NCBI GenBank assembly: GCA_002373775.1
Contig: DFJW01000077.1
Coordinates: forward strand, 8,269 to 72,268
DNA length: 64,000 nt
Direction of reading: 5' to 3'
Source: Ruminococcus flavefaciens
GTDB lineage: Bacteria > Bacillota > Clostridia > Oscillospirales > Ruminococcaceae
Position 1 is the stretch's first letter. Each line of letters starts with the position of its first letter. The notes below the pieces were generated by a model that worked only from the letters and a program-made list of their open reading frames with translations, was not told where the DNA came from and searched no databases. Shown here piece by piece: positions 41,760 to 53,000 of this stretch. The position numbers and the translations under genes are program-made.

Positions 41760-42926
41760 TCAGATACCGCGTATCAGCTCATCATAAACGACGGAACTGA
41801 TCTCAGCTGCCTGCGAAGTTGTACCTGCGCCGCAAATCTGAGTGAAATAGAGTACAGCGATCCTGTTGGAAATATCGGCACAGAAATAAGTGCCTGTCCA
41901 GCCGTCCCAGCCAAATTCTCCCTTGCAAGTGCGGATATCAGATTTTTCAGGTCTGGTCATCACTCTCATAAGGCATCCGTAGTTATATCCGGAGAGCCTG
42001 TCCCAGAGACACGCCTGCTGAGTTTCCCCGAGTTTAGGCTCTGTCATGAAACGGACAGCGTCTGAGCTGAGTATGTGTTTTCCCTCGAATACTCCGCCGC
42101 CGGTCAGCATGCGGACGAATCTTGCATAGTCGTCGATAGTGGAAACGAGACCGGCACCGCCGGATTCAAAAGCAGGCGGCGCAGAGTAATCGGTAAGTCC
42201 GAGATAATTACCGTGATCTTCGCCCAGACCATTTTTCTGCCATGAATAGAGTTTCGTGAACCTTGAAATCTTTTCTTGCGGAACGTAGAATCCCGTATCA
42301 TTCATTCCCAGCGGATCAAAGAGGTATTTCCGGAGAAACTGACTGAATCTCATACCTGATGCCTGTTCGCAGATACCGCCGAGAATGTCAGCGGAAATGC
42401 CGTAATCCCATTTGCTGCCGGGGGCGAATCTGAGAGGGATACCTGCTGCACGCCGGCAGAATCCTTCCGTACTCAGCGGCATCCCGTTCTGCTGTCCCTC
42501 TATTATCTGATCGAAGAGCTTGCCGGCAGCTTCAACTGAGGGATCGCCGACATTGGCGTAGGGGATACCGGAAGTCATGGTCAGCAGATGAAGGATAGTG
42601 ACTTTATCAGCGCAAGGGACTATCTTCCCGTCATCGCTGAGCTGATACATGTCTGAGTATTCCGGAAAATACTTTGATACCGGATCAGAGGGCGAGAGTT
42701 TCCCCATATCCGTCAGCAGCATAACGGCAGCCGCAGTGATCGGTTTTGAAAGTGAGAAAAGGCGGAAAATGCTGTCTCTCTTCATAGCGACGCCGCCGGC
42801 TCTGTCAGCGTGACCATTTGCGCCGAAGAACAGCTCATCATCGCCTTTCAGGACAAGACATAAAGCGCCTATACTTTCACCGCGTGAGGAAGCGGCATCC
42901 ATAATTGAATTGATCTTGTCATTCAT
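41760..42926 (-). CDS. class C beta-lactamase-like serine hydrolase
   Basis: 388 residues of the beta-lactamase/esterase superfamily. Catalytic SLSK (SxxK, about 58-61). The second motif reads YGI (KWDYGISADILGG, about 169-181). A third motif region follows with GGAGLVSTIDDYARFV and GEFGWDGWTGTYFCAD near 345-360. No signal peptide, so cytoplasmic; likely an esterase or peptidase rather than an antibiotic resistance enzyme. AAGGTGATATT precedes the ATG. 75 bp separate it from the amidase downstream on the same strand; they may share a transcript. Confidence 0.87.
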   Translation of the reverse strand: MNDKINSIMDAASSRGESIGALCLVLKGDDELFFGANGHADRAGGVAMKRDSIFRLFSLSKPITAAAVMLLTDMGKLSPSDPVSKYFPEYSDMYQLSDDGKIVPCADKVTILHLLTMTSGIPYANVGDPSVEAAGKLFDQIIEGQQNGMPLSTEGFCRRAAGIPLRFAPGSKWDYGISADILGGICEQASGMRFSQFLRKYLFDPLGMNDTGFYVPQEKISRFTKLYSWQKNGLGEDHGNYLGLTDYSAPPAFESGGAGLVSTIDDYARFVRMLTGGGVFEGKHILSSDAVRFMTEPKLGETQQACLWDRLSGYNYGCLMRVMTRPEKSDIRTCKGEFGWDGWTGTYFCADISNRIAVLYFTQICGAGTTSQAAEISSVVYDELIRGI

Positions 42927-42972
42927 AATATCACCTTAATATAGAAAAAGATTGAAATATATGTAAAATCTA

Positions 42973-43001
42973 TTGATTTTTGCCATTTAAAGTGCTACAA
43001 T
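42973..43001 (+). promoter_or_regulatory. promoter of tyrA
   Basis: TTGATT (42973-42978), 17-bp spacer with TGC before the -10, TACAAT (42996-43001). No T-box or other leader RNA is seen in the short 5' region. Confidence 0.72.
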
Positions 43002-43034
43002 ATAAACATAATACAGAAATAAAGGAGTATGAAC

Positions 43035-43886
43035 ATGAAAATACTTGTAGTCGGACTTGGACTCATCGGCGGATCAATGTGCAAGGCGATGAAGAAATAT
43101 ACTTACCATACGATAGTTGGCAGTGATCTCAACCGTGACATTGAATATGCTGCACTCAGAGATGTAGCTATCGACGAGACATTCAGCGGAAGCTTTGAAG
43201 GCATAGAACTCGTTATCATCGCACTTTTCCCGGAAGCAGCAGAGCGTTTTCTGCGTGAAAATGCAGAAAAAATTGGAGAGGGGACGCTCATAACTGATGT
43301 CTGCGGAATAAAGGGCGAATTCAGCAAACGCATGAAAAAGATATCCGAAGACCACGGAATGAGGTATCTTGGCATACATCCTATGGCAGGAAAGGAATTC
43401 GGCGGCTACTATAACAGTTCAGCTGATCTTTTCCAGAAGGCGAACTTCATAGTTGCCCCTTTCGAAGACAGCACTCAGGAAGATATAGAGACGCTGAAAA
43501 GGCTCTCTACAGAGATAGGTGCTGGCAAGATAGTGATAACATCGCCTGAGAATCATGATAAAATGATAGCCTACACCTCTCAGCTTGCACACATAGTATC
43601 CAGCGCATATGTCAAGAGCCCCGAACTTGGACTTGAATGCGGATTCAGCGGAGGAAGCTTTCAGGATATGACGAGGATCGCGACAATGAACGAGAAGATG
43701 TGGACTGATCTGTTCATGCAGAACCGTGAGCACCTCCAGTACGAACTTGAACTGCTCATTGCAAATCTGAATAAATACGCAGATGCTCTCCGTGATTCAG
43801 ATGCTGAGAAAATGCGTGCGCTCATAGCAGAGGGCCGCGAACTGAAGGAGGACAATCTCCGTCACCGTGTCGGGCAGCCTAACTGA
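43035..43886 (+). CDS. tyrA: prephenate dehydrogenase
   Basis: Oxidises prephenate to 4-hydroxyphenylpyruvate in tyrosine synthesis. 283 residues. NAD-binding GLGLIGGSMCKAM (about 7-19), SDLN (about 31-34), TDVCGIKGEF (about 92-101), GIHPMAGKEFGGY (about 116-128; His and substrate loop) and a C-terminal helical domain (AYTSQLAHIVSSAY about 176-189). No ACT domain, so no obvious feedback site. Start ATG 43035, seven bases after AGGAG, is better than the ATG two codons earlier. It stands apart from other aromatic genes. The last 8 bp overlap the convergent rluA-like gene. Confidence 0.93.
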   Translation: MKILVVGLGLIGGSMCKAMKKYTYHTIVGSDLNRDIEYAALRDVAIDETFSGSFEGIELVIIALFPEAAERFLRENAEKIGEGTLITDVCGIKGEFSKRMKKISEDHGMRYLGIHPMAGKEFGGYYNSSADLFQKANFIVAPFEDSTQEDIETLKRLSTEIGAGKIVITSPENHDKMIAYTSQLAHIVSSAYVKSPELGLECGFSGGSFQDMTRIATMNEKMWTDLFMQNREHLQYELELLIANLNKYADALRDSDAEKMRALIAEGRELKEDNLRHRVGQPN

Positions 43887-44838
43887 TCCTGTCCGGAAAG
43901 AATCTTTTTTCAAAATCCGGGATCGGTGCGTTCACTTTAAGAGAATTCAGTCTGCTCAGCGGAGAATCCGCCGGAAGCTCAAATCTGAGAGAATAAGCGC
44001 ATAAGGTCTGATAGAAAACACCGGCTCGTTTGTTGGCTGATATGTTCCCGTACTTGCCGTCGCCCAGTACAGGACAACCTATATGTGCGAGATGAGCGCG
44101 TATCTGGTGAGTCCTGCCTGTGAAAAGAGTGACTTCCGTCAGAGCGAGCGTCCCATTTTTTTCAAGCACCCGGATGCCAGTCCTGATAGGCTTGAAACCT
44201 TCAAGCGGCTCATCTGAAATGCGGACGATATTTCTGCCCTCATCCTTCCGGTGATATGCTTCAAGGATCATCTTGTCTTTTTTTGGCGAAGACACCGTGA
44301 TACAGTGGTATATTTTATGTATATTTCCGTCGCGGATAGCAGAATTCAGCTCACGGAGGGCAGCGGCATTTTTGGCAGCTGTGACCAGTCCGCAGGTATT
44401 GCGGTCAAGACGGCTGCAAAGAGCCGGAGCAAAGGAGTTTTCCGAGGAGGGGACATATTCCTTCTTGTCATAAAGGTAATGCTTGATGCGGTCGATAAGA
44501 GTATCTTTGCTGCCGCTGCCGGGATGAGAATCTATCCCGAGCGGTTTGTTGACAATAATAATGTCATCATCTTCATAGATGACGGATAACTCAGCCGGGA
44601 CATCAAGGAAACTCATATCAGCAGCCTTGCCTGAAGCGAGTTCATCCTTTACATAAACGCACAGCCTGTCGCCTTCAGAGAGCATAGCGGCTATGTCGCA
44701 TCTTTTCCCGTTCAGCTTGACATCTTTTTTTCTGAAAAGGCGGTACATCATGCTTTTCGGGAGATCCGGCAGAGCTTTTGCGATGAATTTATCGGCACGC
44801 TGACCGCTGTCATTTTTACTTATTAAAAATTCTTTCAT
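43879..44838 (-). CDS. RluA-family pseudouridine synthase
   Basis: 319 residues. The N-terminal S4-like RNA-binding region (about 10-70: RADKFIAKALPDLPKSMMYRLFRKKDVKLNGKR) is followed by the catalytic domain with HPGSGSKDTLIDRI, SRLDRNTCGLVTAAKN (about 142-157, catalytic Asp in RLDRNT), GRTHQIRAHLAHIGCPVLGDGKYG (about 244-267). The family isomerises uridines in 23S rRNA or tRNA; the exact target is not predictable. It converges with and overlaps tyrA by 8 bp, and no terminator lies between them. Confidence 0.93.
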   Translation of the reverse strand: MKEFLISKNDSGQRADKFIAKALPDLPKSMMYRLFRKKDVKLNGKRCDIAAMLSEGDRLCVYVKDELASGKAADMSFLDVPAELSVIYEDDDIIIVNKPLGIDSHPGSGSKDTLIDRIKHYLYDKKEYVPSSENSFAPALCSRLDRNTCGLVTAAKNAAALRELNSAIRDGNIHKIYHCITVSSPKKDKMILEAYHRKDEGRNIVRISDEPLEGFKPIRTGIRVLEKNGTLALTEVTLFTGRTHQIRAHLAHIGCPVLGDGKYGNISANKRAGVFYQTLCAYSLRFELPADSPLSRLNSLKVNAPIPDFEKRFFPDRIS

Positions 44839-44955
44839 AATTCAGTAACCTTTAAGAGATCATTTTTTGAATATGTAAAATGCCTAAAACCAATTATGCA
44901 TTTTTGATGTTTTGTACAAATTTACAAGGATTGTTTGTTTTTTTTATTTCAACTG

Positions 44956-44984
44956 TTGCAATTTGTTCAAAAGCATGTTATAAT
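44956..44984 (+). promoter_or_regulatory. promoter of the double GH25 lysozyme gene
   Basis: TTGCAA (44956-44961), 17-bp spacer, TATAAT (44979-44984). The leader is about 75 nt and contains a weak hairpin around 45012-45040. Confidence 0.75.
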
Positions 44985-45064
44985 TTGGTAAAATAGACAT
45001 GGGGGATATTAACCGTTTTGTAATCATTGCAAAAAACGATTATTAAAAAGGAGTTTGATGAGAA

Positions 45065-46642
45065 ATGAAGCATTCAGCAAAGGTACTCTCAGCAGTACTT
45101 TCCTGCACCTTTGCCGTTTCAGTCGTTTCTTCCGCATCATTCGTGACTGCGTTTGCTGACGACGTTGAAACTGCTAATATTTATGATAACACAATTTCAG
45201 CAGAAAGTAAAGAGGTTTCTGATGAGACTGAGACCACAGCACAGTCTACAGAAGAGTCAGAAGAACTCACTACTGAAGTACCGTTCAATGTATTTGATAT
45301 CTATAACGCACATATGGCAGCGCAGATGCCTGAGATACCGGTTTACAGACAGGCAAAGGGCATCGACGTTTCCCAGTGGCAGCCTACAGTTGACTGGAAT
45401 GCAGTAAAGGCAAGCGGTATAGAGTTTGCGATAATCCGTTCCGGATACGGCAAATATGTTTCACAGGAAGATCCGAAGTTCGATGAGCATATGAAAGGCG
45501 CTCAGGCAGCAGGACTCAACTGCGGCACATACTGGTACAGTTACGCACTGACTGTGGAAGATGCCTATCAGGAAGCGGAAGCATGCTATCAGATAATAAA
45601 GGATTACGATTTTACATATCCGGTATATTTTGATATCGAAGATTCTTCCCAGAAGTATCTTTCAACAGCGCAGGTATCGGCTATAATCGAAGCATTCTGC
45701 TCCACACTTCAGGCAAAGGGATATTATGTCGGACTTTACAGCTATGCGAGCTTCCTGAATACAAGGGTGCTTGATTCAGTTCTGGATAAGTACGATGTTT
45801 GGGTAGCACATTTTGGTGTAAGCAAACCCGATTACGGAAAAGAATATGAGATGTGGCAGTACAGCAGTACCGGTACAGTAAGCGGCATAAGCGGAGAAGT
45901 TGATCTTGATTATTCATACATCAATTATCCCTATATCATCTCACCTGATACTTATGTATTACCCGGAGATGAGCCGGCATATACACCTCCTGTAGTAACA
46001 CAGCCTGCACCGAAATCCAGCGTTGTAGCTAACGGAATCGACGTTTCGGTATGGCAGGGCGAAGTGGACTGGAAGCAGGTAGCCTCCACAGGCACAGATT
46101 ATGCGATAATCCGTGCAGGATACGGCAGATACGCATCACAGAAGGACAAGTATTTCGACGCAAATATCAAGGGTGCCAAAGCGGCAGGACTTGACGTAGG
46201 CGTATACTGGTACAGTTATGCGGAGTCACCGGCTGATGCAGTTAAGGAAGCTGAAGCATGCTATTCTGTAATAGCAGGACAGAAGCTTGAATATCCCGTA
46301 TACTTTGACCTTGAAGATCCTTCTATCACCGGAAAGAGCAACAGCGAGCTTACAGCGATAGCAGAAGCGTTCTGTTCATATCTTGAGAGCAAGGGCTACT
46401 ATGTCGGCATCGCAAGTTATTCGAATTTCCTGAATACTAAGCTCAACGCAGAGGTATTCGATAAGTATGATGTATGGGTAGCGAGTTATGGTGTAAGCAA
46501 TCCGGCATTCTCCAGAAACTACGGTATGTGGCAGTATGCCAATGACGGAAAGGTCAAGGGTATCAACGGATCAGTAGATCTTGATTACAGCTATCTTGAT
46601 TTCCCGTCACTCATGAATCAGTTCCATCTGAATGGATATTGA
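45065..46642 (+). CDS. secreted lysozyme with two tandem GH25 domains
   Basis: 525 residues. Signal peptide (about 1-31, ending AFADD), a Thr/Glu-rich linker (about 40-75), GH25 domain 1 (about 97-290) and GH25 domain 2 (about 322-515) joined by a Pro-rich spacer. Each domain has GIDVSxWQ, an AIIRxGYG segment and a catalytic DxE (YFDIEDSS; YFDLEDPS), so both look active. The domains align over their whole length (AEACY, KGYYVG, SFLNT, KYDVWVA), indicating an internal duplication. Expected to cleave peptidoglycan between MurNAc and GlcNAc. Own promoter and terminator. Confidence 0.92.
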   Translation: MKHSAKVLSAVLSCTFAVSVVSSASFVTAFADDVETANIYDNTISAESKEVSDETETTAQSTEESEELTTEVPFNVFDIYNAHMAAQMPEIPVYRQAKGIDVSQWQPTVDWNAVKASGIEFAIIRSGYGKYVSQEDPKFDEHMKGAQAAGLNCGTYWYSYALTVEDAYQEAEACYQIIKDYDFTYPVYFDIEDSSQKYLSTAQVSAIIEAFCSTLQAKGYYVGLYSYASFLNTRVLDSVLDKYDVWVAHFGVSKPDYGKEYEMWQYSSTGTVSGISGEVDLDYSYINYPYIISPDTYVLPGDEPAYTPPVVTQPAPKSSVVANGIDVSVWQGEVDWKQVASTGTDYAIIRAGYGRYASQKDKYFDANIKGAKAAGLDVGVYWYSYAESPADAVKEAEACYSVIAGQKLEYPVYFDLEDPSITGKSNSELTAIAEAFCSYLESKGYYVGIASYSNFLNTKLNAEVFDKYDVWVASYGVSNPAFSRNYGMWQYANDGKVKGINGSVDLDYSYLDFPSLMNQFHLNGY

Positions 46643-46654
46643 TATCCGTCATCA

Positions 46655-46688
46655 TCGGCTGCTGCATTTTGCAGCAGCCTTGTTTTTG
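46655..46688 (+). terminator. terminator of the GH25 gene
   Basis: GGCTGCTGC-ATTTT-GCAGCAGCC followed by TTGTTTTTG, just before addB. Confidence 0.88.
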
Positions 46689-46703
46689 TGTTAGGAAGGT
46701 AAT

Positions 46704-49700
46704 ATGGTAGAAATAATTATCGGTCAGGCTGGAAGCGGCAAGACCACACTCATGTTTGAAAGGATAGCCTCCGGCAAAGCAGAGCAGTACATAATCGTAC
46801 CGGAGCAGTACTCCTACGAATTTGATAAGACGCTTTACGAATATCTTGGAGCAGAGCGTTTCAACAAGCTGTTTTCGCTGAGTTTTACAAGTCTGGCGAG
46901 ACAGCTTTTCCAGATATACGGCGATCCCGGCAGAAAAGGCGAATATGCTGATGAAATGTCGAGGATGATACTGATATACATGGCTATAGACAAGGCACGC
47001 AGCAGTCCTGATTCTCTGAAATGTTTCAGCCGCCGCAGTTCTCACAGCGGATTTGCCGAAGAAATGTTGGAACTCATATCCGACCTCAGACGTTCCGGAA
47101 CGGATCCTGAGGAACTGCTGGCAAGAGCGCAGCTGCTTGAAAAGCGCCTTGCAGACAAGGCAGCAGATACAGCGCTGATCTATGCAGAGTACGAGCGTCT
47201 GATGAAGGAACACGGCTATAAAGACGAACTTGACAACGTTCGTGAAGCCGCGAAACTTGCGGCACTTCACCGCTGTTTTGAAGGCACGGAAATATATATA
47301 GACGAGTTTGAAAGCTTCAACGGCGATCAGCTTGACATGCTTCGCATCATGATATCATCAGCAGACAATATCACCATAACGCTCAGGACGGATGATGTTA
47401 CCGCCGGTGAATTCACACTGTTCGAGACGGTGAATGACACATACAGACGGATAACAGATATCTGCCGTGAATCCGGGAAGGAATACAGGATCACCGACTG
47501 CGGCAGCGGTAAACGTTTTCGCTATCCCGAACTGGGATATCTCAGCGGCAGGATACTGCGTAATCTCAGACCTGAGCCTGCATCTGCACCTTCACCGGAG
47601 CACATCCGCATTTTCGAAGCCCGTGATATGTACGCGGAAGCTGAGTATGTCTGCGCAACGATAAAGCGTCTTGTCTGCAATGAGAGCGGACTGAAATACA
47701 AGGATATCGCAGTGATCTCAAATGACATAAACGCCTATGCAGAAGTATTCAGAGCTGCATTTGACAGATATGACATTCCGTACTTTCTCAGTACAGAGCG
47801 TTCGGTAGCGCACACGCCCATAATGGTATACATAAACGCTCTTCTCGACATTCTCAACTCGCGCAGGTTCCGTTCAGAGCATATATTCCGGCTTCTAAAA
47901 TGCGGACTGACGGAAGCCGACATATCCGACATCTCACTTCTGGAGAATTACTGCTATAAATGGGGGATAGACGGCGACATGTGGCTCAGTCCCTTCACAG
48001 CAGAGGATCCACAGCTGAAAAAGATCGAGCAGCTGCGTTCAACAGTAGCAATGCCGCTGTACGAACTGAAAAAGAGGGTATCACGCAAAGGAACGGACGC
48101 GCAGAAGATATGTGCATTTCTTTACGAACATCTCGTAAAGAGCAAGGCAGAACGCTGCGTATCGGTCCTCATGGACAAGCTGATCCGTACTGACAGGGAT
48201 TACGATGCCTCAGAGCTGAAACGTCTCTGGAGCTGTCTCATAGATATCCTTGACAGCATAAGTGAGACACTGACCGGCAGCGATGCTGACTTTGCCGAAG
48301 TATCAAGGATAATGCGTTCCATGATAGGCAGGATAACCTATTCCGTACCGCCCCAGACACTTGATTCTGTGATAGCAGCATCCTCAAGGAATGCACGTCT
48401 CAATGCGCCAAAGGTGATATTCGCAGTTGGTTCATGTGAAGGAGATTTTCCCAATAATGTCAGTCTGCACGGACTATTCTCAGAGGCGGACAAGCAGAAG
48501 CTTGCTGAGGAGGGCATAGAGATAGCCCGTCCTGTATCCGACCTTATCGCAGCTGAAAGGCTGATAGTATATAAGTCGCTGTCAACAGCATCTGAAAGGC
48601 TGTACCTCACATATCCTCTTTCGGACCTTTCCGGACAGGCGAAATATCCTTCACGGATCATCGACAGCATTATAAGCATGTTCGGAAGAGAAGATATCCG
48701 CCTTACGGAAGATGATCTTCCGCCGCATTACTATGCCGTAACGCTCCACGCTGCCTACTATCACTACATGCAGCAGCGCAGTTCGCCGAGTGCGTCAGTC
48801 GCTTCCATAAAGAAGCTGCTTATGGAAGACAACGAGTACAAGCGACGCATCGCGTATGTTCTGACGCGGACCGGGAACAAGCAGGACTATCATATAGACA
48901 GCGATATCATGCAGCAGCTGAAAAGTTTTACGCCGCTCAGGTTGTCATCCACAGATCTGGAAAACTATGATCTGTGTCATTTCAAATACTTCTGTTCGAG
49001 CTGTCTGAAACTTAAAGAACTTGAACGTATCGACATAGACGCAAGGATAGCCGGTGATCTGACGCACGAATGCTTCCGCGGAATACTTGGTTCACACACC
49101 AAAAAAGAGTTCATATCCATGAGTTATGACGATATCCGACAGGAAATTAATAACTGTGCAAGGAAGTACTGTGACGATAAGCTTGCGGGAGAATTCGGAA
49201 AGACAGCGAAATTCGGACTTATACTTGATAAACTCAAAACACGCATGGCAGGAGTATTCCTGCACACCCAGCAGTCGCTCATGGCATCGGATTTCGTACC
49301 GGACAAGTACGAACTGAACCTGCGTGATGAACACTCGGTTATCCTGCCATTCGGAGGCGGATATGATCTGAGTTTCGGCGGTATAGTGGACAGAGCAGAC
49401 GTCTGCCGTATAGACGGCAAGGATTATGTCCGTATAATCGACTACAAGAGCAGCCGCAAAGAGATCACAGCCGAGACTCTTGCAGGCGGTATAAATCTCC
49501 AGATGCTGCTATATCTGTTTGCATCAACAGATGAAGGCGGGATATACGAAAGCTATCAGCCGGCAGGAGTGCTGTATTCACCTCTACAGGTCTCGGAGGT
49601 CAGCCTTGAAGCACATCGTGTCGATAGCATGAACAGTACCGCAGTGAACAGTGCTCTGAAAACGTCCGGACTCGTACTCGGTGAGAACAGTGTAATAAAT

Positions 49701-50036
49701 GCTATGGACAAGAACGGCAAGGGCGTGTACATACCTGTAAAAATGAGCAGTGACGGAGTTCCGGACAAGAGATCCAGCTGCATAACATCTGAAGGAATGA
49801 AGCTGCTGAAGGAGTACACCTACCGTACTCTCACAGATATGGCAGGCTCTCTTCTTTCCGGAGATGCCGAAGCAGTACCCATGATGATCGGAAAGAGCGA
49901 TCCGTGCAGCTATTGCAGCTACATCAACATATGCGACAATTCACTTCGCACTCGTTACAGGCTTCCGGAAGCCGGGCGCATGGAAGAAGCGGAAGCTATA
50001 CTTGCCATGAAATATGACAGAAAGGAGGAGAACTGA
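46704..50036 (+). CDS. addB: ATP-dependent helicase/nuclease subunit AddB
   Basis: Subunit of the AddAB enzyme that processes double-strand breaks for RecA. 1110 residues. Walker A GQAGSGKTT (about 7-15); helicase-like core with FLSTERSVAHTPI, PKVIFAVGSCEGDFP and a C-terminal PD-(D/E)xK nuclease (VRIIDYKSSRKEIT, about 909-922). The four cysteines expected to hold a 4Fe-4S cluster are CHFKYFC (one near 756) and CSYCSYINIC near 1070-1079. AGGAAGGTAAT precedes the ATG. addA begins two bases after its stop. Confidence 0.95.
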   Translation: MVEIIIGQAGSGKTTLMFERIASGKAEQYIIVPEQYSYEFDKTLYEYLGAERFNKLFSLSFTSLARQLFQIYGDPGRKGEYADEMSRMILIYMAIDKARSSPDSLKCFSRRSSHSGFAEEMLELISDLRRSGTDPEELLARAQLLEKRLADKAADTALIYAEYERLMKEHGYKDELDNVREAAKLAALHRCFEGTEIYIDEFESFNGDQLDMLRIMISSADNITITLRTDDVTAGEFTLFETVNDTYRRITDICRESGKEYRITDCGSGKRFRYPELGYLSGRILRNLRPEPASAPSPEHIRIFEARDMYAEAEYVCATIKRLVCNESGLKYKDIAVISNDINAYAEVFRAAFDRYDIPYFLSTERSVAHTPIMVYINALLDILNSRRFRSEHIFRLLKCGLTEADISDISLLENYCYKWGIDGDMWLSPFTAEDPQLKKIEQLRSTVAMPLYELKKRVSRKGTDAQKICAFLYEHLVKSKAERCVSVLMDKLIRTDRDYDASELKRLWSCLIDILDSISETLTGSDADFAEVSRIMRSMIGRITYSVPPQTLDSVIAASSRNARLNAPKVIFAVGSCEGDFPNNVSLHGLFSEADKQKLAEEGIEIARPVSDLIAAERLIVYKSLSTASERLYLTYPLSDLSGQAKYPSRIIDSIISMFGREDIRLTEDDLPPHYYAVTLHAAYYHYMQQRSSPSASVASIKKLLMEDNEYKRRIAYVLTRTGNKQDYHIDSDIMQQLKSFTPLRLSSTDLENYDLCHFKYFCSSCLKLKELERIDIDARIAGDLTHECFRGILGSHTKKEFISMSYDDIRQEINNCARKYCDDKLAGEFGKTAKFGLILDKLKTRMAGVFLHTQQSLMASDFVPDKYELNLRDEHSVILPFGGGYDLSFGGIVDRADVCRIDGKDYVRIIDYKSSRKEITAETLAGGINLQMLLYLFASTDEGGIYESYQPAGVLYSPLQVSEVSLEAHRVDSMNSTAVNSALKTSGLVLGENSVINAMDKNGKGVYIPVKMSSDGVPDKRSSCITSEGMKLLKEYTYRTLTDMAGSLLSGDAEAVPMMIGKSDPCSYCSYINICDNSLRTRYRLPEAGRMEEAEAILAMKYDRKEEN

Positions 50037-50037
50037 T

Positions 50038-53000
50038 ATGGCATGGACACAACAGCAGGAGAACGCAATAACAGCCCGCGGTTCATCAGTTATCGTATCT
50101 GCGGCAGCTGGAAGCGGAAAGACAGCCGTGCTCACCGAAAGGCTCGTTCGTCTGATATCCGATCCGAAGTCCGGAGTCAGAGCAGACAGGATGATAGTTG
50201 TCACCTTCACCAATGATGCGGCAGCCGAACTCAAAAAGCGCCTTGATTCCAAACTCCGTGACATAATAGCCGAACGTCCCGGTGATATACATCTGCTCAG
50301 GCAGCAGGTGCTGCTCCAGAATGCCAGGATATCCACCATCAACTCCTTCTGTTTCGAACTGCTCAGGGACAATATAACAGATCAGGGGATAACATCCGGA
50401 TTCAGTGTGCTTGACGAGACCGACCACAACGTAATGCGTTCTCAGGCAATGGATGAACTGATAAACTATTACAGTGAAAACGAATATGAGAAGATATCGT
50501 ATCTGTACGACCGTTTCTGCATCAGGAACGACAGAAGACTCATTGAAGTGCTGAATAGTATAGACAATTTCCTCGCGTCAGCAGCATTCCGTGACAAGTG
50601 GCTCGATAACGCGGTTGCTGAGTATAAGAAGCCGCTGAAAGAAACGATATATTACAAGGCGCTTACGGAGCATTCCGTCTCACGTCTTGAAGCTGCTCTG
50701 AAGCTTTCGGAGGCATCATGTGCGATGATGAACGACATCTTCCCCGATTTCAAAGAAGGCAGCCCTGCTGACAAGTCGCGCAAACAGGCGATAGAGGACT
50801 GCGAACGCATAGAAGACCTGATAGGCATATTCCGAAAAGGCATGCTCCCGTCTGCTGAGGAAGCCGAGAAAGCACAGGCGTTCGGAGACTTGGTGCGAGT
50901 TACAGCCAAGACGCCTCACAATTCACAGCTGCGTGATATATACAAGAAGCGTCGTACACAGTGCAGGAACATAGTCAAAAGCGTGATCGACGGCATAAGC
51001 ACCGTGGAGAACGATTTTGCCGAGTCCGCCAGAGTTACGGAACTGCTTGCCGGGATGATACGCAAGTATCACGAACTGCTCTGGGAGAGAAAGTGCTCAC
51101 GCAATGCCATAAGCTTTGATGACGGCGAGCGCCTTGCGCTTGAACTGTTGGCAGACTTTGATGAGAACGGCAGAATCAGACCGACAGCGACTGCCGAAAG
51201 GACAGCGGAGTACTATGATATAATCATGATAGATGAGTATCAGGATTCAAACAACAAGGAGGACATGATATTCAAGCTGATATCCCGTAACTATAAGACC
51301 GATGCAGAGGGACAGCCGATGTACGGCGACAATGTATTCCTTGTAGGAGATGTGAAGCAGTCCATTTATGGATTTCGCCTTGCGAATCCGCGGAACTTTA
51401 TAAAGACGCTGAAGGATTCTGTCCCCTACTCACCGGAAGAGAAATCACCGAATCAGGCAATAATACTGAACAAGAATTTCCGCAGTTCGCCGGAAGTTAT
51501 AGACATGGTGAATTACGTTTTCAGCCAAGTGATGTCTGAAAAATGCGGAGATATCACATATACAGACGAAGAGAAACTGTATTTCGGAGCAGTGGGCTAT
51601 GAGGCAGCAGAACAGGAAAGAAAGACACAGATCACTTTTATAAAGGATGAAGCAGCCGAGACTGATGACGACACACCGGCACATCTCCGTATAAAAACTG
51701 ATCCCGAAGCTATATGGACAGCCTCAAAGATAGCGAAGATGCTTGACAGCGGAGTATCCGTTGCCGAGCGTGACGGAACGGTGAGAAAGTGCCGACCGTC
51801 GGATTTCTGCATACTTGTCAGGAGGAATTCATTCATCAACATATACGCCAATGAGCTCATGAAACTGGGCGTACCGGCAAAAGGCGCCGAAGAGCAGGGA
51901 TACCTGAGATCACGCGAAATAGCCGTGCTGACAGATCTGCTGAGAGTGATAAACAATCCGCTGCTGGATATCCCGATGACAGCAGTAATGATGTCACCGA
52001 TGTACATGTTCAGTGTAGGTGACGTAGCGGCTATAAAGGCGCTGAGCAGCAGAAGACCGCTCTATTCGCTGCTGAAAGGGCTGATATCCGGCGAATTCCC
52101 GGAATTCAGCGACTTCTTCCTTATAGAGAGGTGCAGGGAATTCCTTGATTCTATCGACAGCTTCCGCCTCAGTTCTGTTACAATGACAATAGGTGAACTG
52201 ATAGCATACATATACGACACCACAGATTTTATTTCCGTAATGCAGATGAGTTCAGACGGCGAGAAGAAGCGGGCGAATCTGCGTGCACTTATCCAGTACG
52301 CCAAGGGCTACGAAGAAGCACTTGCGTTTGAAGGCTCAGGAGGGCTCGGAGGCTTCCTGCGTCATATCGACCGCATAATGGAGACCGGAGATCTTGCGCA
52401 GGGAAAACTGTCAGCAGCAGCCGGAGACTATGTGACAGTCCAGACATTCCACGCTTCAAAGGGGCTTGAATATCCGTTTGTATTCATAGCCGAGACCTCA
52501 TGTCTTTTCCGAGACGAATCCGATACGGTCATGTGTTCGGATGACGGACGCATAGGCTATGTGCTGTATGATCCTGAGATATACCGCAAATACAAGACGT
52601 TCCAGCAGATGATGCTTCACGGAGAAGCCGCAGACAAAGCGATGGGCGAGGAAATGAGACTGTTTTACGTCGGAATGACAAGAGCAAGGCAGCAGCTGTT
52701 CATAAATCTGAAATGCGGAGAAAAAGCGCTCAAGCGGGTAAGTTCGCAGATAGAGGATTGTGTGGTCAGCGGTGACATAAACTCGATTGCGGCATCTGCA
52801 AAGAGCCATTCTGACTGGATATGGGCATCACTGATCCGTCACAGAGCATTCGGCGATATAGCGGACCTGCTCGGCATCGAGACCGGCGAGTTCGGCATAC
52901 CTGAGGCAGTATATGATGACGACATCTTCACTTATGAATTAGCCGGTGAAAGCGATAACGCTGAAGCGCCTGATGAAGAGATAGTTATTTCAGAAGGACC

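Noticed and set aside
40947..42926. Amidase and serine hydrolase as a prophage lysis module or resistance cassette
   Set aside because: No holin, structural or integrase genes are nearby, composition is native, and the serine hydrolase lacks a signal peptide and class C YxN motif.
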